The notes under the pieces were generated by a model. That model was not told the DNA's origin. It made no database searches and saw nothing but the letters and a program-made list of their open reading frames with translations. A DNA stretch of 64,000 nt from Companilactobacillus huachuanensis (GTDB taxonomy: Bacteria > Bacillota > Bacilli > Lactobacillales > Lactobacillaceae), in NCBI RefSeq assembly GCF_005404815.1, contig NZ_BJDF01000003.1, forward strand, positions 62,001 through 126,000, in the 5' to 3' direction. The translations under genes and the position numbers were made by a program. How positions within the stretch are numbered: the first letter of the stretch is position 1; the number at the start of each line of letters is the position of its first letter. Positions 1 to 8,385 of this stretch are shown one piece after another.

Positions 1-112
1 TCGCAGTTTCATTTAATAACTGTGAAATAGAGTTCATTAGATAAGCTAGAGATCCAATAAATATTGTTACCAATATAATCACACCAACCAGTGTTTCTAA
101 GGCAGTTCCCTT
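1..112 (-). pseudogene. C-terminally open fragment with one membrane segment, prepilin-like
   Basis: On the minus strand an open frame enters from codon 112-110 and runs off the window. It reads KGTALETLVGVIILVTIFIG followed by a polar stretch, which is one hydrophobic segment after a short basic/polar start. A stop codon (113-115) sits just upstream and no good start or ribosome site is visible. A Met at 141-139 in another frame could supply the N-terminus if there was a one-base shift near 115. The layout recalls pseudopilin N-termini, but the Glu spacing is not canonical. Function is not assigned. Confidence 0.25.
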
Positions 113-340
113 CTAAGGAAAATGATGTTTTGATTGAACATTGACATCACTCACTTTCTTGGTTTTGCCATTGATTTACTATGGTTCCTATTATATCAAG
201 GTTTTTAACTAATTTGTCGGTTGCAATTTCAAACATATTGATACCGTACAGGAGTAAAGCGCTTGGAAACATTGATAAATGGCTATTTTACCATGCGATA
301 TAAGATATAGATTTTTTTAATTTTATATCGCTATATATGG

Positions 341-389
341 TTAAAACTCGTGAAAATATATTTAAATAAATAATTTTCACGAGTTTTAA
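341..389. terminator. AT-rich perfect hairpin
   Basis: TTAAAACTCGTGAAAAT pairs with ATTTTCACGAGTTTTAA across a short AT loop. It has no strong U run, so it may be a weak bidirectional terminator or only a structural palindrome. It lies between the left-edge fragment and the toxin remnant. Confidence 0.4.
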
Positions 390-464
390 CAGCTTATTTT
401 CATGTGGCTACTTTAAAATATTACTAATTAAATAACCTTTAAACTCGCCAAAGTTTAGGGACGG

Positions 465-549
465 TTATTTTTTTCGATTAAATTCGAGTATTAGAACTAC
501 CAACGTTGTAAAAGAGATCATCAACGTTAAAGTCCGGTAAAAAACTCAT
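465..549 (-). pseudogene. Frameshifted holin-like type I toxin (Hol_Tox family)
   Basis: This is homologous to the intact 27-codon toxin at 7263-7346, together with its flanks. From the start at 549 the frame reads MSFLPDFN. One extra base before the conserved TTGATGATCTC then throws it out of frame. In the shifted frame the toxin tail LMISFTTLVVLILEFNRKK and its stop are preserved. The span is 85 nt against 84 nt in the intact copy, so a single-base insertion explains the damage. The upstream ribosome site (CGAAGGAT) is retained. The peptide is probably not made. Confidence 0.65.
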
Positions 550-721
550 GGTTATCCTTCGAGAGGTAAAGCCATTTTATTAATCTCATAAGGCATCACC
601 TCACAGTATCATGAAGTTAACTATCGCCATTGACTTGCTATCTTTAATATGATCTAATATCAATTAGATTAATGAAATCCATTTATTGAAATCTTAATAG
701 ATCTCGGAATATTCATTTGAA
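550..721. other. Upstream region of the toxin remnant
   Basis: It has clear similarity to 7347-7450 upstream of the intact toxin (shared AGGCATCACCTCA and GAAGTTA blocks). It is therefore the 5' untranslated/promoter part of the same locus. No protein gene is seen. Confidence 0.45.
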
Positions 722-775
722 AGCTAGAATATCTTGACCATCTCTGCGGTCACAAGATATTCTGGCTTTTTTTAT
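722..775 (+). terminator. Rho-independent terminator
   Basis: AGCTAGAATATCTTGA pairs with TCACAAGATATTCTGGCT (two imperfect positions) and is followed by seven T. It stands immediately before the IS1380 left region (ACACCCATCAGGTGT at 778-792), so the IS may have inserted at a terminator. Confidence 0.7.
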
Positions 776-901
776 TACACCCATCAGGTGTAATAAAATG
801 TGAATGGAAAAAATAATTTATCAAAAAAATAATAAAAAAAGAACCCCACAATGTTATTGTGAAGTTGCGAAACAAAACAATAAGCAGAGCAGGAGTTCCT
901 A

Positions 902-2293
902 ATGAACAATATACTAGACTATACACTAGATTTCAATCACAATATTTCTTTTTGCGATGATGGCACAGAACTTACTAATGACGCTGGATTACTTTTATTG
1001 AAAGACCATTTAATCCGAATCAATCTTGAACAGATGATTAAAGATGACTTTTCTGATGTTGAGTGGCGGAGCCACCCGAGATATCATCGTCCAATATTAT
1101 TGACACAAATAGTACTTCAAAAGATTGCCGGATATCCGAATGATTCTATGGCAAATTCATTAAAGGAAGATCCAGTCTTTAAACTTTGCCTAGGGCCAAA
1201 TAACTTGGCATCTCAACCTACAATCTCTAGATTTATTAATTGCTTGGATTCTAGAGCCATTGATAGTTTTAATGAGTTAAACATGGATCTAAATCAAAAA
1301 TTAATTATGCAAAAAAATCAGACTGAACAATTGATTGATGTCGACTCAACTCATTGTGACACCTACGGTGATCAAAATGAGTCGTCCTACAATGCTCACT
1401 ATTCATCTGTTGGTTTCCATCCATTGGTTGCTTTTGATGGTCTATCTGGAATGTTCTTGGGGGCACAACTTAGGCCCGGAAATGTTTATACTTCAACGGG
1501 TGTAGTTGATTTTTTAAGACCAATTATCGATTTTTATAAAAGATTTACTTGTGACATGAATGTATTAATTCGAGGAGACAGTGGATTTGCGACACCGGAA
1601 CTTTATCAATTATGTTTATCTCAAAAAGTTAATCTTCTCATCAAGCTTAAGGCTAACGCCAGGCTTGATGTATTAGCTGACAAATATGCCCAAAACATTG
1701 CTTTGGATGATTTCAAATCACATTATTTTAATCTTAACTATCGAGCATCATCATGGTCCGATGATATAAGACCAAGGGTAGTTTTAAAGGCAACTCGTCA
1801 TAATGGTGAGTTATTTTGTCGTTATGAATTTTTGGTTACGACCCTAACCGAGCTGTCAGTTTCTAAATTATTTCATATGTATAACAACAGAGGTGTTGCT
1901 GAAAATTTTATTAAAGAAGCCAAACGTGGATTTGGATTTGATAATACCAACAGTCATAATTTTCAAGCTAATCAAGTTCGTATGTGGTTAGCCATTTTGA
2001 GTTATACGATAACATTGTTATTTAAAAATATGGTACTTCCAAAGAGTATGCGGACAAAAACTGTTAATACGATACGTTTTTACCTTTTCCATATTGCCGG
2101 GCGCGTGACTAGTCACGCCTGCAAAATTCTAATACATTTAAGTCACAGTAATCCCTCACGAATTATTCATAAAATCATTTTTCTGTGTTCACATGGGAAA
2201 ATGATTTTTTGTTTGATAATTAAATGGCTTTTGGTGTCTTTTATTATTTGTCGTTTGATTTTGAGTACGCAAATAAAATCGACTGATTTTTAA
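902..2293 (+). CDS. IS1380-family transposase
   Basis: A 463-aa DDE transposase of the IS1380 group (DDE_Tnp_1_4 type). The N-terminal block TNDAGLLLLKDH is a family hallmark. The probable catalytic residues are the Asp in DVDSTHCDTYGDQ, the Asp in IRGDSGFATPEL and the Glu in AENFIKEAKRGFGFD. The C-terminal FHIAGRVTSHA block is also typical. Start ATG 902 follows GGAG at 891-894. After the usual family end the frame runs on through a terminator-like hairpin (2171-2210), so the last roughly 45 residues are probably non-native and reflect an altered 3' end. A palindromic CACCC..GGTGT block upstream resembles the one beside the neighbouring broken copy. It appears intact and possibly active. Confidence 0.9.
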   Translation: MNNILDYTLDFNHNISFCDDGTELTNDAGLLLLKDHLIRINLEQMIKDDFSDVEWRSHPRYHRPILLTQIVLQKIAGYPNDSMANSLKEDPVFKLCLGPNNLASQPTISRFINCLDSRAIDSFNELNMDLNQKLIMQKNQTEQLIDVDSTHCDTYGDQNESSYNAHYSSVGFHPLVAFDGLSGMFLGAQLRPGNVYTSTGVVDFLRPIIDFYKRFTCDMNVLIRGDSGFATPELYQLCLSQKVNLLIKLKANARLDVLADKYAQNIALDDFKSHYFNLNYRASSWSDDIRPRVVLKATRHNGELFCRYEFLVTTLTELSVSKLFHMYNNRGVAENFIKEAKRGFGFDNTNSHNFQANQVRMWLAILSYTITLLFKNMVLPKSMRTKTVNTIRFYLFHIAGRVTSHACKILIHLSHSNPSRIIHKIIFLCSHGKMIFCLIIKWLLVSFIICRLILSTQIKSTDF

Positions 2294-2327
2294 TCACTCG
2301 ACTGACAAATTTATTTGGCTATAAAAG

Positions 2328-3639
2328 TTATAAAATTAATTTTTGAATATTGTGGAGCAATCGAAAGAACCAGTTTTTGTAATGATAGTTTGAAGCAAGA
2401 TGAATCTGCACGAGGTGAGCATGATTAGTCACGCGACCGGCAATGTGGAATAGTTTGAAACGTAGGCTTTTTGCCGTTATTCTGGTGCCTTTAGGCACCA
2501 GAAGACACTTAAAAAGCTGCATTAAATTATAGGCGATACCGCCTATAAGAGCTCGAACAGCATTGGCTATAAAAGTAGAACTATTGGTTTTGTCAAAGCC
2601 AAAACCATTCTTAAGTTCTTTTATATCATTTTCAACATTACCGCGATCATGATATACAGGAAACAATAAATCTGAGGATAAGCTATCCATGTTTGTGACT
2701 ACAAAAGTATATGTCCAGAAGGCTAATTCTCCTGCCTTATGTTTTGCATTCACAACCACACGATATGGTGTACTCCATGTCTTTGCTCGATAGTTTAATT
2801 CTTTGGAAATAGAAACGTCATCATAAATATTCAATTTAGTATCTGCAAATAAATCATTGGCTCTGTCGTTTAAGGTTGCGTTAGATTTAAGACGAACGAT
2901 AAAGTAGATATCTCGCTTAGAGCACACATCGTAAAATGCGGGTGCGGCGAAGCCGGAGTCGCCACGAATGACGATGTCGGCTCCAGGAGCAAATGATTGG
3001 ATATGATCCAGCGTGTGAATAATAAATTTATCGGCATCCTTACCGGTGTACTCATTTCCTGGACGAACTAATGCGTCCAGTAGCATACCAGAATGGCGGT
3101 CGAAGAACCACCTGTGGATGATAACCATAAGCCATGTAGTGTGCATTAAAGGCGGAAGATTCTTGACGGCCAAATGTATCGGAGTGGGTCGAATCAAGGT
3201 CAACAACGAATTGACGTTGATTACTTTTTTCAAAGAAAAGTTGAGCAATGTCCCAAAGTAATTGACGAAACTCATCAAGGTTATCGCTTGTGATTATGGA
3301 AAAGAACCGAGAGATGGACGGTTGAGAAACAAGTTTCTCACGTCCAATAATCTTCATCAAAACAGGGGGTCTCTACACCAATCATTAGCTACACTATCAT
3401 TCAAATAACCTGCAATGTTCTGAAGGACTTTTTTGCGTTAATATCTCATTAAAAGACGCACGACAGAATTTTCGAGGATCAATGATATTCATAGTAGAAG
3501 CAATAAGACAATCTAACTTGATTTTATGAAAGAATTCAAATATGAGGGAAATGCCTGCATCGTTGGTCAAAAGACCACCATCAGCAGAAATTGAAATATT
3601 TGAATTGCTTTGAAGTTTAGTAGATAGTAAAGTAGACAT
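2328..3639 (-). pseudogene. Broken IS1380-family transposase
   Basis: A second, diverged IS1380 transposase tail-to-tail with the first, 34 bp apart. It is split into at least three frames. 3639-3397 gives the N-terminus (LLTNDAGISLIFEF). 3360-3052 gives the part with VVDLDSTHSDTFGRQ. 3278-2328 gives RGDSGFAAPAFYD through ENDIKELKNGFGFD and FHIAGRVTNHAH. Shifts lie near 3430 and 3110, and in-frame stops lie near 3363. Each fragment aligns block by block to the intact copy but differs at many residues, so this is a separate IS type and not a duplicate. No functional product is expected. Confidence 0.9.
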
Positions 3640-4033
3640 TGTGTTGAGCCTCCGATTGTTTCGTTTTCGTAGACTATAACAATATCACGAAGGCACACCC
3701 AATGGGTGAAAAACACGAAATGCGCAACCTCATGCAAGTCATGAAGTTGCGCATTTTTTATTAGAACTATTAATAATCCGGGTAGAGTTTATAAAAATAA
3801 AGCATTAATTGGTCTAAATACAGGCAGTAGCACCGTTTTAAACTTAATCAGTGAAATATTATTGAAAGAGAAATTCAAAGGGGGAATGAGACCCCTACGG
3901 ACTCACAGCCGGAGTTCACGCCGTCACTGTACGTTTTTTCTCATGAATTTAATGGGGCGGTCTGATATAGCGTAGACTATTATTGATTTGGTATAAAAAT
4001 TACAAAAATACTGGAAAAACTAAGGTGGAATAA
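3640..4033. other. IS left end, hairpin and degraded sequence
   Basis: It contains the leader of the broken IS with CACACCCAATGGGTG near 3694. A terminator-like hairpin follows (AAATGCGCAAC 3718-3728 with GTTGCGCATTT 3746-3756, then T run). About 270 bp of non-coding sequence comes next. A short frame near 3800-3900 reads KALIGLNTGSSTVLNLISEI, vaguely like a degenerate ABC Walker A region. I do not call a gene there. Confidence 0.4.
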
Positions 4034-4279
4034 ATGACAATTGATGAGTTAAAAGAGAAAATCATAGATGAAGGGTCTGGTTATACTTTTAGGTATGGTG
4101 AGAAACTCTGCGGTATGGAACCGATAGTGGAAAAGGGAGTATTTACTTTTGGCGCTTGGTCAGGCGATAAGAACAAAGATTATGCAGATATTGATGATTT
4201 GATGACTGATAAATTTTATTCAGGAAAATCAATTGAGGAATTACTTAATAATAATGATATTGAATTAGATTTCATTTAA
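4034..4279 (+). CDS. Small acidic protein, tandem paralog A (unknown)
   Basis: An 81-aa soluble acidic protein, not recognised. It opens MTIDELKEKIIDEGSGYTF and has CGMEP, GAWSG, YADIDDLMTDKF and a hydrophobic end IELDFI. It has no signal peptide or membrane segment. The start follows AAGGTGG about 7 nt upstream. The next gene is a clear paralog along its whole length, so a local duplication produced the pair. Its position beside a polymorphic-toxin remnant fits immunity-type proteins, but that is inference from context only. Confidence 0.7.
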   Translation: MTIDELKEKIIDEGSGYTFRYGEKLCGMEPIVEKGVFTFGAWSGDKNKDYADIDDLMTDKFYSGKSIEELLNNNDIELDFI

Positions 4280-4307
4280 GTCATGAATGTTATGAGAGGT
4301 GACCACC

Positions 4308-4547
4308 ATGAATATAGAACAACTTAAAGCAAAGATTTTGGATGATGGTTCAGGTTTTACTTTCACATTAAATGGTAATCCTTGCGGTATGGAGCCTGAT
4401 TACAAAAATGGTAAGACAGTTTATGGCGCTTGGTATGTAGAGGGTAATAAATATTACTACAATATTGATGATCTAATGAATGATAAGTTTTTTTGTGGTA
4501 AGTCAATGGCTCAATTAATTAACGATATTGAGTTGGATTTTATCTAG
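4308..4547 (+). CDS. Small acidic protein, tandem paralog B (unknown)
   Basis: A 79-aa paralog of the preceding gene. MNIEQLKAKILDDGSGFTF, CGMEP, YGAWY, YYNIDDLMNDKFFCGKS and ELDFI align without gaps of note. A GTG at 4299 would add three residues. ATG 4308 is preferred because GAGAGGTGA is 6-7 nt before it and because this Met aligns with the paralog's start. It probably shares a transcript with paralog A (28 bp gap). Function is unknown; it may be immunity-like by context. Confidence 0.7.
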   Translation: MNIEQLKAKILDDGSGFTFTLNGNPCGMEPDYKNGKTVYGAWYVEGNKYYYNIDDLMNDKFFCGKSMAQLINDIELDFI

Positions 4548-4614
4548 TAGATGGGTTCCACTAGGTACCTTGAAACCTTAATCAATTCCAGTTAGAAAAA
4601 AGGAAGTATTCGTA

Positions 4615-5139
4615 ATGTTGGAAATGGTAAAACTTTGGGTTCAAATAATAAGTACGATAGCAACCTCAGCAGGCGTTTTAATATCGCTATATTATTCGAG
4701 GGCAAAATCAAGAACTAAGTATTCTTTCTTTTGTAAACTTGTTAATCAAAGTGATAGAGTTTTAAGCCAGAACGACTATAAGAAAATAGAGTATGGTGTT
4801 ACTAGCGCAAATGAATTTGATATTGGAATCCAACAGGTTGGGATAGAATTCATGTCGAACCCTTTTGGAAAGCCGATTTATAGAGATTTTAAATTCTTTG
4901 ATGAAAACAGCGGGGAAACTTCTAAGGCTAGAGAAATATATTCTCGTAAAGCTAACGCATATTTTGGTTTAAAAGAATTTAATGATAGATGGAATAAAAA
5001 AATGTACGTAAGACCATATATTATTGATATGTCTGGAAGACTAATAAAAATGAATTGGTTTAAAATGATTAAGCATAGATTTAAAGTTAAAAATTTTGCT
5101 TATAAAGGAATTCCTAATAGTTATTTTGATTTACTTTAG
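4615..5139 (+). CDS. Hypothetical protein with N-terminal membrane anchor
   Basis: A 174-aa protein, not recognised. Residues about 7-27 (VKLWVQIISTIATSAGVLIS) form one membrane segment. The rest is a basic soluble domain rich in Lys, Phe and Tyr. The ribosome site AAAAAGGAAG is well placed before ATG 4615. It lies between the small paralogs and the toxin remnant and may belong to the same accessory gene set. No family is claimed. Confidence 0.55.
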   Translation: MLEMVKLWVQIISTIATSAGVLISLYYSRAKSRTKYSFFCKLVNQSDRVLSQNDYKKIEYGVTSANEFDIGIQQVGIEFMSNPFGKPIYRDFKFFDENSGETSKAREIYSRKANAYFGLKEFNDRWNKKMYVRPYIIDMSGRLIKMNWFKMIKHRFKVKNFAYKGIPNSYFDLL

Positions 5140-5339
5140 TGAAGGGTAATAGCGAGTTAAGTTTCTAAAACTAGATGGTTAAATATTAAAACATGGAAAC
5201 AGGAAAATATAATATCGAATACACAAAATTTATATCAAGTAGGGCATTTAATTTAAAAAAGTCTTGAAACTCAGGATTGCATGTACTGTTTATTGGAAAG
5301 TCTTATAAGTGTTGTTAGAGTTTAACCGACTTTAAGTGA

Positions 5340-5873
5340 ACACCTACAGATGTTTATCGAAGACATGAACACTGTCGTTGTATTGTTGAGTACAGACTGG
5401 GTGATTTTAAAAGTAACAATCGAAAAGTTGATTCAGCTCAATTTAAAAAATATTTAGATGTTTTAGGCAATGAATCCGTACCTGTTTCGCTATCACAATT
5501 TCAAGAGTTAAAATATAATGATTCTGAAGAGTGGAAGTAACTTGAAGATCATTATTTCGTTAAGAGCCAAATTAAAGATGGAACTTTTGGTAATGTAATC
5601 AATCCAGAGAAGCAAGCTGCACATATGGCTTCAACTAGGATTAATGGTAAAAGTTATTTTGATGATAATGTTGATGTTCAAAAATTATTAGATGAATATT
5701 CTGGAACGGGAAAAGTTTTACAAGATAGAAATGGTAGAAGAACGAATGCTGAAGTGGTTTATCTTGATAAGTCCATTGGTATAGAAGGAAGTACAGGCAA
5801 TAAAGTTTCGGGAATTAAAATACATCATTCAAAAAAGAGAACTCATATTGTTCCAGTTAGAGAGGGGAAATAA
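5340..5873 (+). pseudogene. Remnant of phage-head-type protein with Ntox50-like toxin C-terminus
   Basis: One frame runs from 5340 with RHEHCRCIVEYRLGDF, like the Cys-rich end of SPP1 gp7/MuF head proteins. It continues to a TAA at 5538-5540, probably a mutated CAA. It then resumes in frame through LEDHYFVKSQIKDGTFG and the toxin-like domain (GKSYFDDNVDVQKLLDEYSG, then IHHSKKRTHIVPVRE). The C-terminal part matches what I recall of polymorphic toxin type 50 (Ntox50), often fused to phage head proteins. The upstream head domain is absent. An internal ATG at 5625 could still give an 82-aa toxin domain. A decayed partner gene follows directly. Confidence 0.65.
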
Positions 5874-6105
5874 ATGGATTTAATTAAATATCTTGATAAA
5901 AAAGTAAAGATTGTTTTTGACGATGAAACCATTTATGCAAAAGTCATCAATTATACCTCAGCAGAGGATAATGAGCCCGATGATGATGGAAACCTACGGT
6001 GGTGAAGCTATTACTGTGATAGCTCTTAAAGACACACTACACATGCCAAAAGATAGTGAGTTTGAAGTATTCCTATTTGAAATAAAATCTATTGAAGTAA
6101 TTTAG
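5874..6105 (+). pseudogene. Frameshifted immunity-type partner of the toxin remnant
   Basis: ATG 5874 directly follows the toxin stop. The first 43 codons read MDLIKYLDKKVKIVFDDET and then DNEPDDDGN before a TGA at 6003-6005. In another frame from about 5990 the protein continues YGGEAITVIALKDT and ends FEIKSIEVI at 6105. The two halves together make a roughly 75-aa protein of the small SH3/Sm-like type found next to Ntox50 toxins, with its typical DNEP block. A one-base indel near 5990 would explain the split. A terminator hairpin follows. Confidence 0.6.
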
Positions 6106-6106
6106 A

Positions 6107-6141
6107 AGCACTTAATCGTGAATTTGATTGAGTGCTATTTT
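6107..6141 (+). terminator. Terminator after the toxin/immunity remnant
   Basis: AGCACTTAATC pairs with GATTGAGTGCT, followed by ATTTTG. It is moderate in strength and placed right after the immunity remnant stop. Confidence 0.6.
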
Positions 6142-6287
6142 GAATGAAAAATGGTTTTTAAGAAAGCCAGTAACATCAATAGTTATAGAATTCAAAATGG
6201 CAGAATTATTCGTTATATAGTATTGATATTCATTTTTAATTGTATTTAGATTGTACGAATCTAGAACCATATTAAGGGGACACATTA

Positions 6288-7010
6288 TTGAGAATACTAA
6301 ATCATAGATTATTGGTTAAATTTGTTGACGATAAATTTATATTATCAACTATGAATGGCAATATTCATTTTTCATCATATGAATATTTTAAGAAATTAGA
6401 AGAGGGAACTAAAGACAAAGGAAAAAGTGATAAAAATGAGAACGCCGGGTTTGAGATTGACGAACCGAAGGATCATATAATACTTTATAGGATATCAAGT
6501 AAGGATGAACCGTCTTTGGGTTCCAATAATCTTACGGGAGCAAAGTTGTTACCCTATAGAAAAGCGACTTGGAGAACTAGCTACCCTGATGAAGATAGAA
6601 TGTATGGAATTTCGTGTTTTACTGTTATTGATCCTTATAAAGATGTGGAAAATGGACAAGTGAAATCAAGTTTCATAATTGATATTAGTGAGATATCTAA
6701 TAACAGACGTCTGCTATTATTTCCGGAAGATGAATTAATAAAAGCAATTAATGATTTTGCTACAAAGAATAAGAAAAACGGTAAAGGATATAGTATTACG
6801 TATGGAGATGCAGAATATTTAAAGAATAATAAGGGTAAAAGAAACGGTCTTCAAAAAGATCCTAGTTATGCTAAACAGCATGAATGGAGAATTAAAACGA
6901 ATATGGATATCTTGAATGATAAAGGCAATATGATTTTACCTGGTTTAGATATTGGTTTAGTGCGTGATATTAGTGATGTTAAATTCGTTGAAATTAATGA
7001 CACCTTATAA
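6288..7010 (+). CDS. Hypothetical protein, 240 aa
   Basis: Not recognised. A soluble 240-aa protein starting at TTG 6288, chosen because AAGGGGA lies about 9 nt upstream and no better start is near. It begins MRILNHRLLVKFVDDKFILS, has YGISCFTV in the middle, and ends with the block QHEWRIKTNMDI and DISDVKFVEIND. The QHEWR block recalls families of phage-defence or prophage-adjacent hypotheticals with a conserved EWR motif, but I cannot assign a function. It lies in the accessory region between toxin remnants. Codon use is AT-rich like its neighbours. Confidence 0.6.
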   Translation: MRILNHRLLVKFVDDKFILSTMNGNIHFSSYEYFKKLEEGTKDKGKSDKNENAGFEIDEPKDHIILYRISSKDEPSLGSNNLTGAKLLPYRKATWRTSYPDEDRMYGISCFTVIDPYKDVENGQVKSSFIIDISEISNNRRLLLFPEDELIKAINDFATKNKKNGKGYSITYGDAEYLKNNKGKRNGLQKDPSYAKQHEWRIKTNMDILNDKGNMILPGLDIGLVRDISDVKFVEINDTL

Positions 7011-7141
7011 TCTTTTAGGTTAACCATTGAGGTGATTTTATATTCCGTGTCGTATTTGGATGACACCCTATTGCAACAAATAGAGGTTTTGATTATAATT
7101 GAGCTATAGCTCAAAGGTAACTAATAGTTACTTTCGTGCAA

Positions 7142-7170
7142 TAAAAAAGAGGGATGTTGTAGCATCCCTC
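7142..7170 (-). terminator. Terminator on minus strand
   Basis: GAGGGATG-TTGTAG-CATCCCTC is a perfect 8-bp stem. The T run lies on the minus strand (A run 7143-7148). It lies downstream of the minus-strand toxin gene. Confidence 0.7.
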
Positions 7171-7233
7171 AGTAATTCGATAGCCGGTTTAAGACGGTGG
7201 CTATTGTTTATAAACTTATTTTAATAATAAATG

Positions 7234-7273
7234 ACCGTAAACTATGCCAAAAGTTTAGACGGTTATTTTTTTT
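7234..7273. terminator. Hairpin at the toxin 3' end, likely bidirectional
   Basis: ACCGTAAACT pairs with AGTTTAGACGGT and is followed on the plus strand by a T run. It overlaps the last codons and stop of the toxin on the minus strand. This is the usual place where toxin mRNA and convergent antitoxin RNA overlap in type I systems. The antitoxin RNA itself is inferred, not seen. Confidence 0.6.
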
Positions 7274-7346
7274 GATTAAATTTGAGCATTATAACTACTA
7301 ACGTTGCAAAGGAGATCATCAACGAGAGAGCTTCAAAAACACTCAT
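7263..7346 (-). CDS. Holin-like type I toxin peptide (Hol_Tox family)
   Basis: A 27-aa peptide, MSVFEALSLMISF then ATLVVIML and a basic end KFNQKK. One membrane segment with a lysine tail is the pattern of Firmicute holin-like toxins. ATG 7346-7344 is preceded by GAAAGGAT at good spacing. A hairpin/terminator overlaps its 3' end, as expected for a toxin mRNA silenced by a convergent antisense RNA from the plus strand. By family knowledge such peptides insert into the membrane when the RNA antitoxin is lost. A frameshifted homolog with the same flanks lies at 465-549. Confidence 0.75.
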   Translation of the reverse strand: MSVFEALSLMISFATLVVIMLKFNQKK

Positions 7347-7691
7347 GGTTATCCTTTCGAAAGGTAACACATTATTAATCATAGGCATCACCTCAAATTT
7401 TCTTGAAGTTAGCCACCGTCTTTGTAACTTACTATCACGTTTTATTATCCAATAACAATATGATTAATGAAAGATACTTATACAATTTTTAATAAAAATG
7501 TCATTGTTGGTTATTTAATCAGAGTTATGCATAAAATGACTAATAAACACCGTCTTTTTAGTATGTATATTTTTATGCTGGATTACTGTTAATATTGAAT
7601 ACTAAGCCCTTGAAGAGATATTGGGTTTTAACATTGATGTAAATTACTGTAATAAGTAATCTAATGATGTTAGTATGAAATTCTTCAAAGT

Positions 7692-7720
7692 AAAAAAGCC
7701 ACCACATGAGAATGTGATGA
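7692..7720 (-). terminator. Orphan hairpin terminator
   Basis: CACCACAT-GAGA-ATGTGATG with the T run on the minus strand. It resembles the shared terminators of Fst/Ldr-type toxin loci, but I found no toxin peptide on either side. Confidence 0.5.
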
Positions 7721-7816
7721 CAACCGCCCGACCAGTAATATTATTTATTTTTAAATTGATTAAGTTTTGACTAAGTAAAACTGCTTTTGACTAAGCTGTA
7801 ATTGATTCATGAAAAT

Positions 7817-7861
7817 AAAAAAACCAGTCATACCAAGGCTTTTATGCCTTAATACAATTGG
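7817..7861 (-). terminator. tmRNA terminator
   Basis: On the minus strand CCAATTGTATTAAGGC pairs with GCCTTGGTATGACTGG (imperfect) followed by seven T. It is positioned just past the tmRNA 3' end. Confidence 0.75.
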
Positions 7862-7876
7862 CTAGAATTTATATAA

Positions 7877-8239
7877 TGGAGGTGAGGGGAATTGAACCCC
7901 TGTCCAAGCATAATGCTATGCAAGCATCTACACTCATAGTTGTATCATTTAATGTTTCGCCACTATGTACGCCATACAACCAGGCTAGCCATAGTAGCTA
8001 TTCCGACAATCTCTTTTTAACTATTCAGAATGCACAGTCAAACGTAGCCCAATTAATTTGAGACCCAATTCTAACCCTTGAGCAAAGCTAGGCTGGATCA
8101 CGCTTAGACTGTTTTTAGGCAGCTAATGCGTATGAATTATTATTTTTTGCAGTTATAATAAACTGTGTGTTTTTAGAGGGACACGAAACCCTAAGTGCAG
8201 CTTGCACGCTACTACACATGTCGAATCCAGAACACCCCC
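7877..8239 (-). ncRNA. ssrA: tmRNA (transfer-messenger RNA)
   Basis: A one-piece tmRNA of about 363 nt. The 5' GGGGGUG pairs with 3' CACCUCC to form the acceptor stem, and the T-arm GGTTCAATTCCCC sits just inside the 3' end. The discriminator is A and CCA is not encoded. The tag reading frame lies at 8150-8115 (minus) and gives AKNNNSYALAA then stop, the usual lactobacillus proteolysis tag. It rescues stalled ribosomes with SmpB. The ends were set from the acceptor pairing. A short plus-strand open frame over it is an artefact. Confidence 0.97.
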
Positions 8240-8385
8240 ATGAATGTTCACCTTAATATAATAGCTAATTTTCCATTATATAGCAAACAATATGAGCTTA
8301 TTTTTATAAAAAAAGTAATGCTTTAAAGGTGCTACTTGGCATGAATCTTGTTAAAATACTAGGTGTGAATGGAGGTATGAAAATT

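Larger units (their letters stand above)
7347..7876. other. Toxin leader and non-coding spacer
   Basis: The first 100 bp is the toxin leader, homologous to 550-650. TAGCCACCGTCTT (about 7422-7434) is the reverse complement of AAGACGGTGGCTA (about 7191-7203) on the other side of the toxin. Further on are a minus-strand terminator (7692-7720) and two copies of TTTTGACTAAG 20 bp apart (7765 and 7785). The tmRNA terminator follows. No protein gene is supported. Confidence 0.45.

Noticed and set aside
3800-3960. Possible ABC ATPase remnant
   Set aside because: Only one short Walker-like stretch; too little to call even a pseudogene.
7692-7720. Possible Fst-type toxin locus at the orphan terminator
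   Set aside because: No plausible peptide with a ribosome site on either strand within 250 bp.
7858-8061. Plus-strand open frame of 67 codons with GVRGIEPLSKH-like text
   Set aside because: It lies on the antisense of the tmRNA; this is a common false gene over ssrA.
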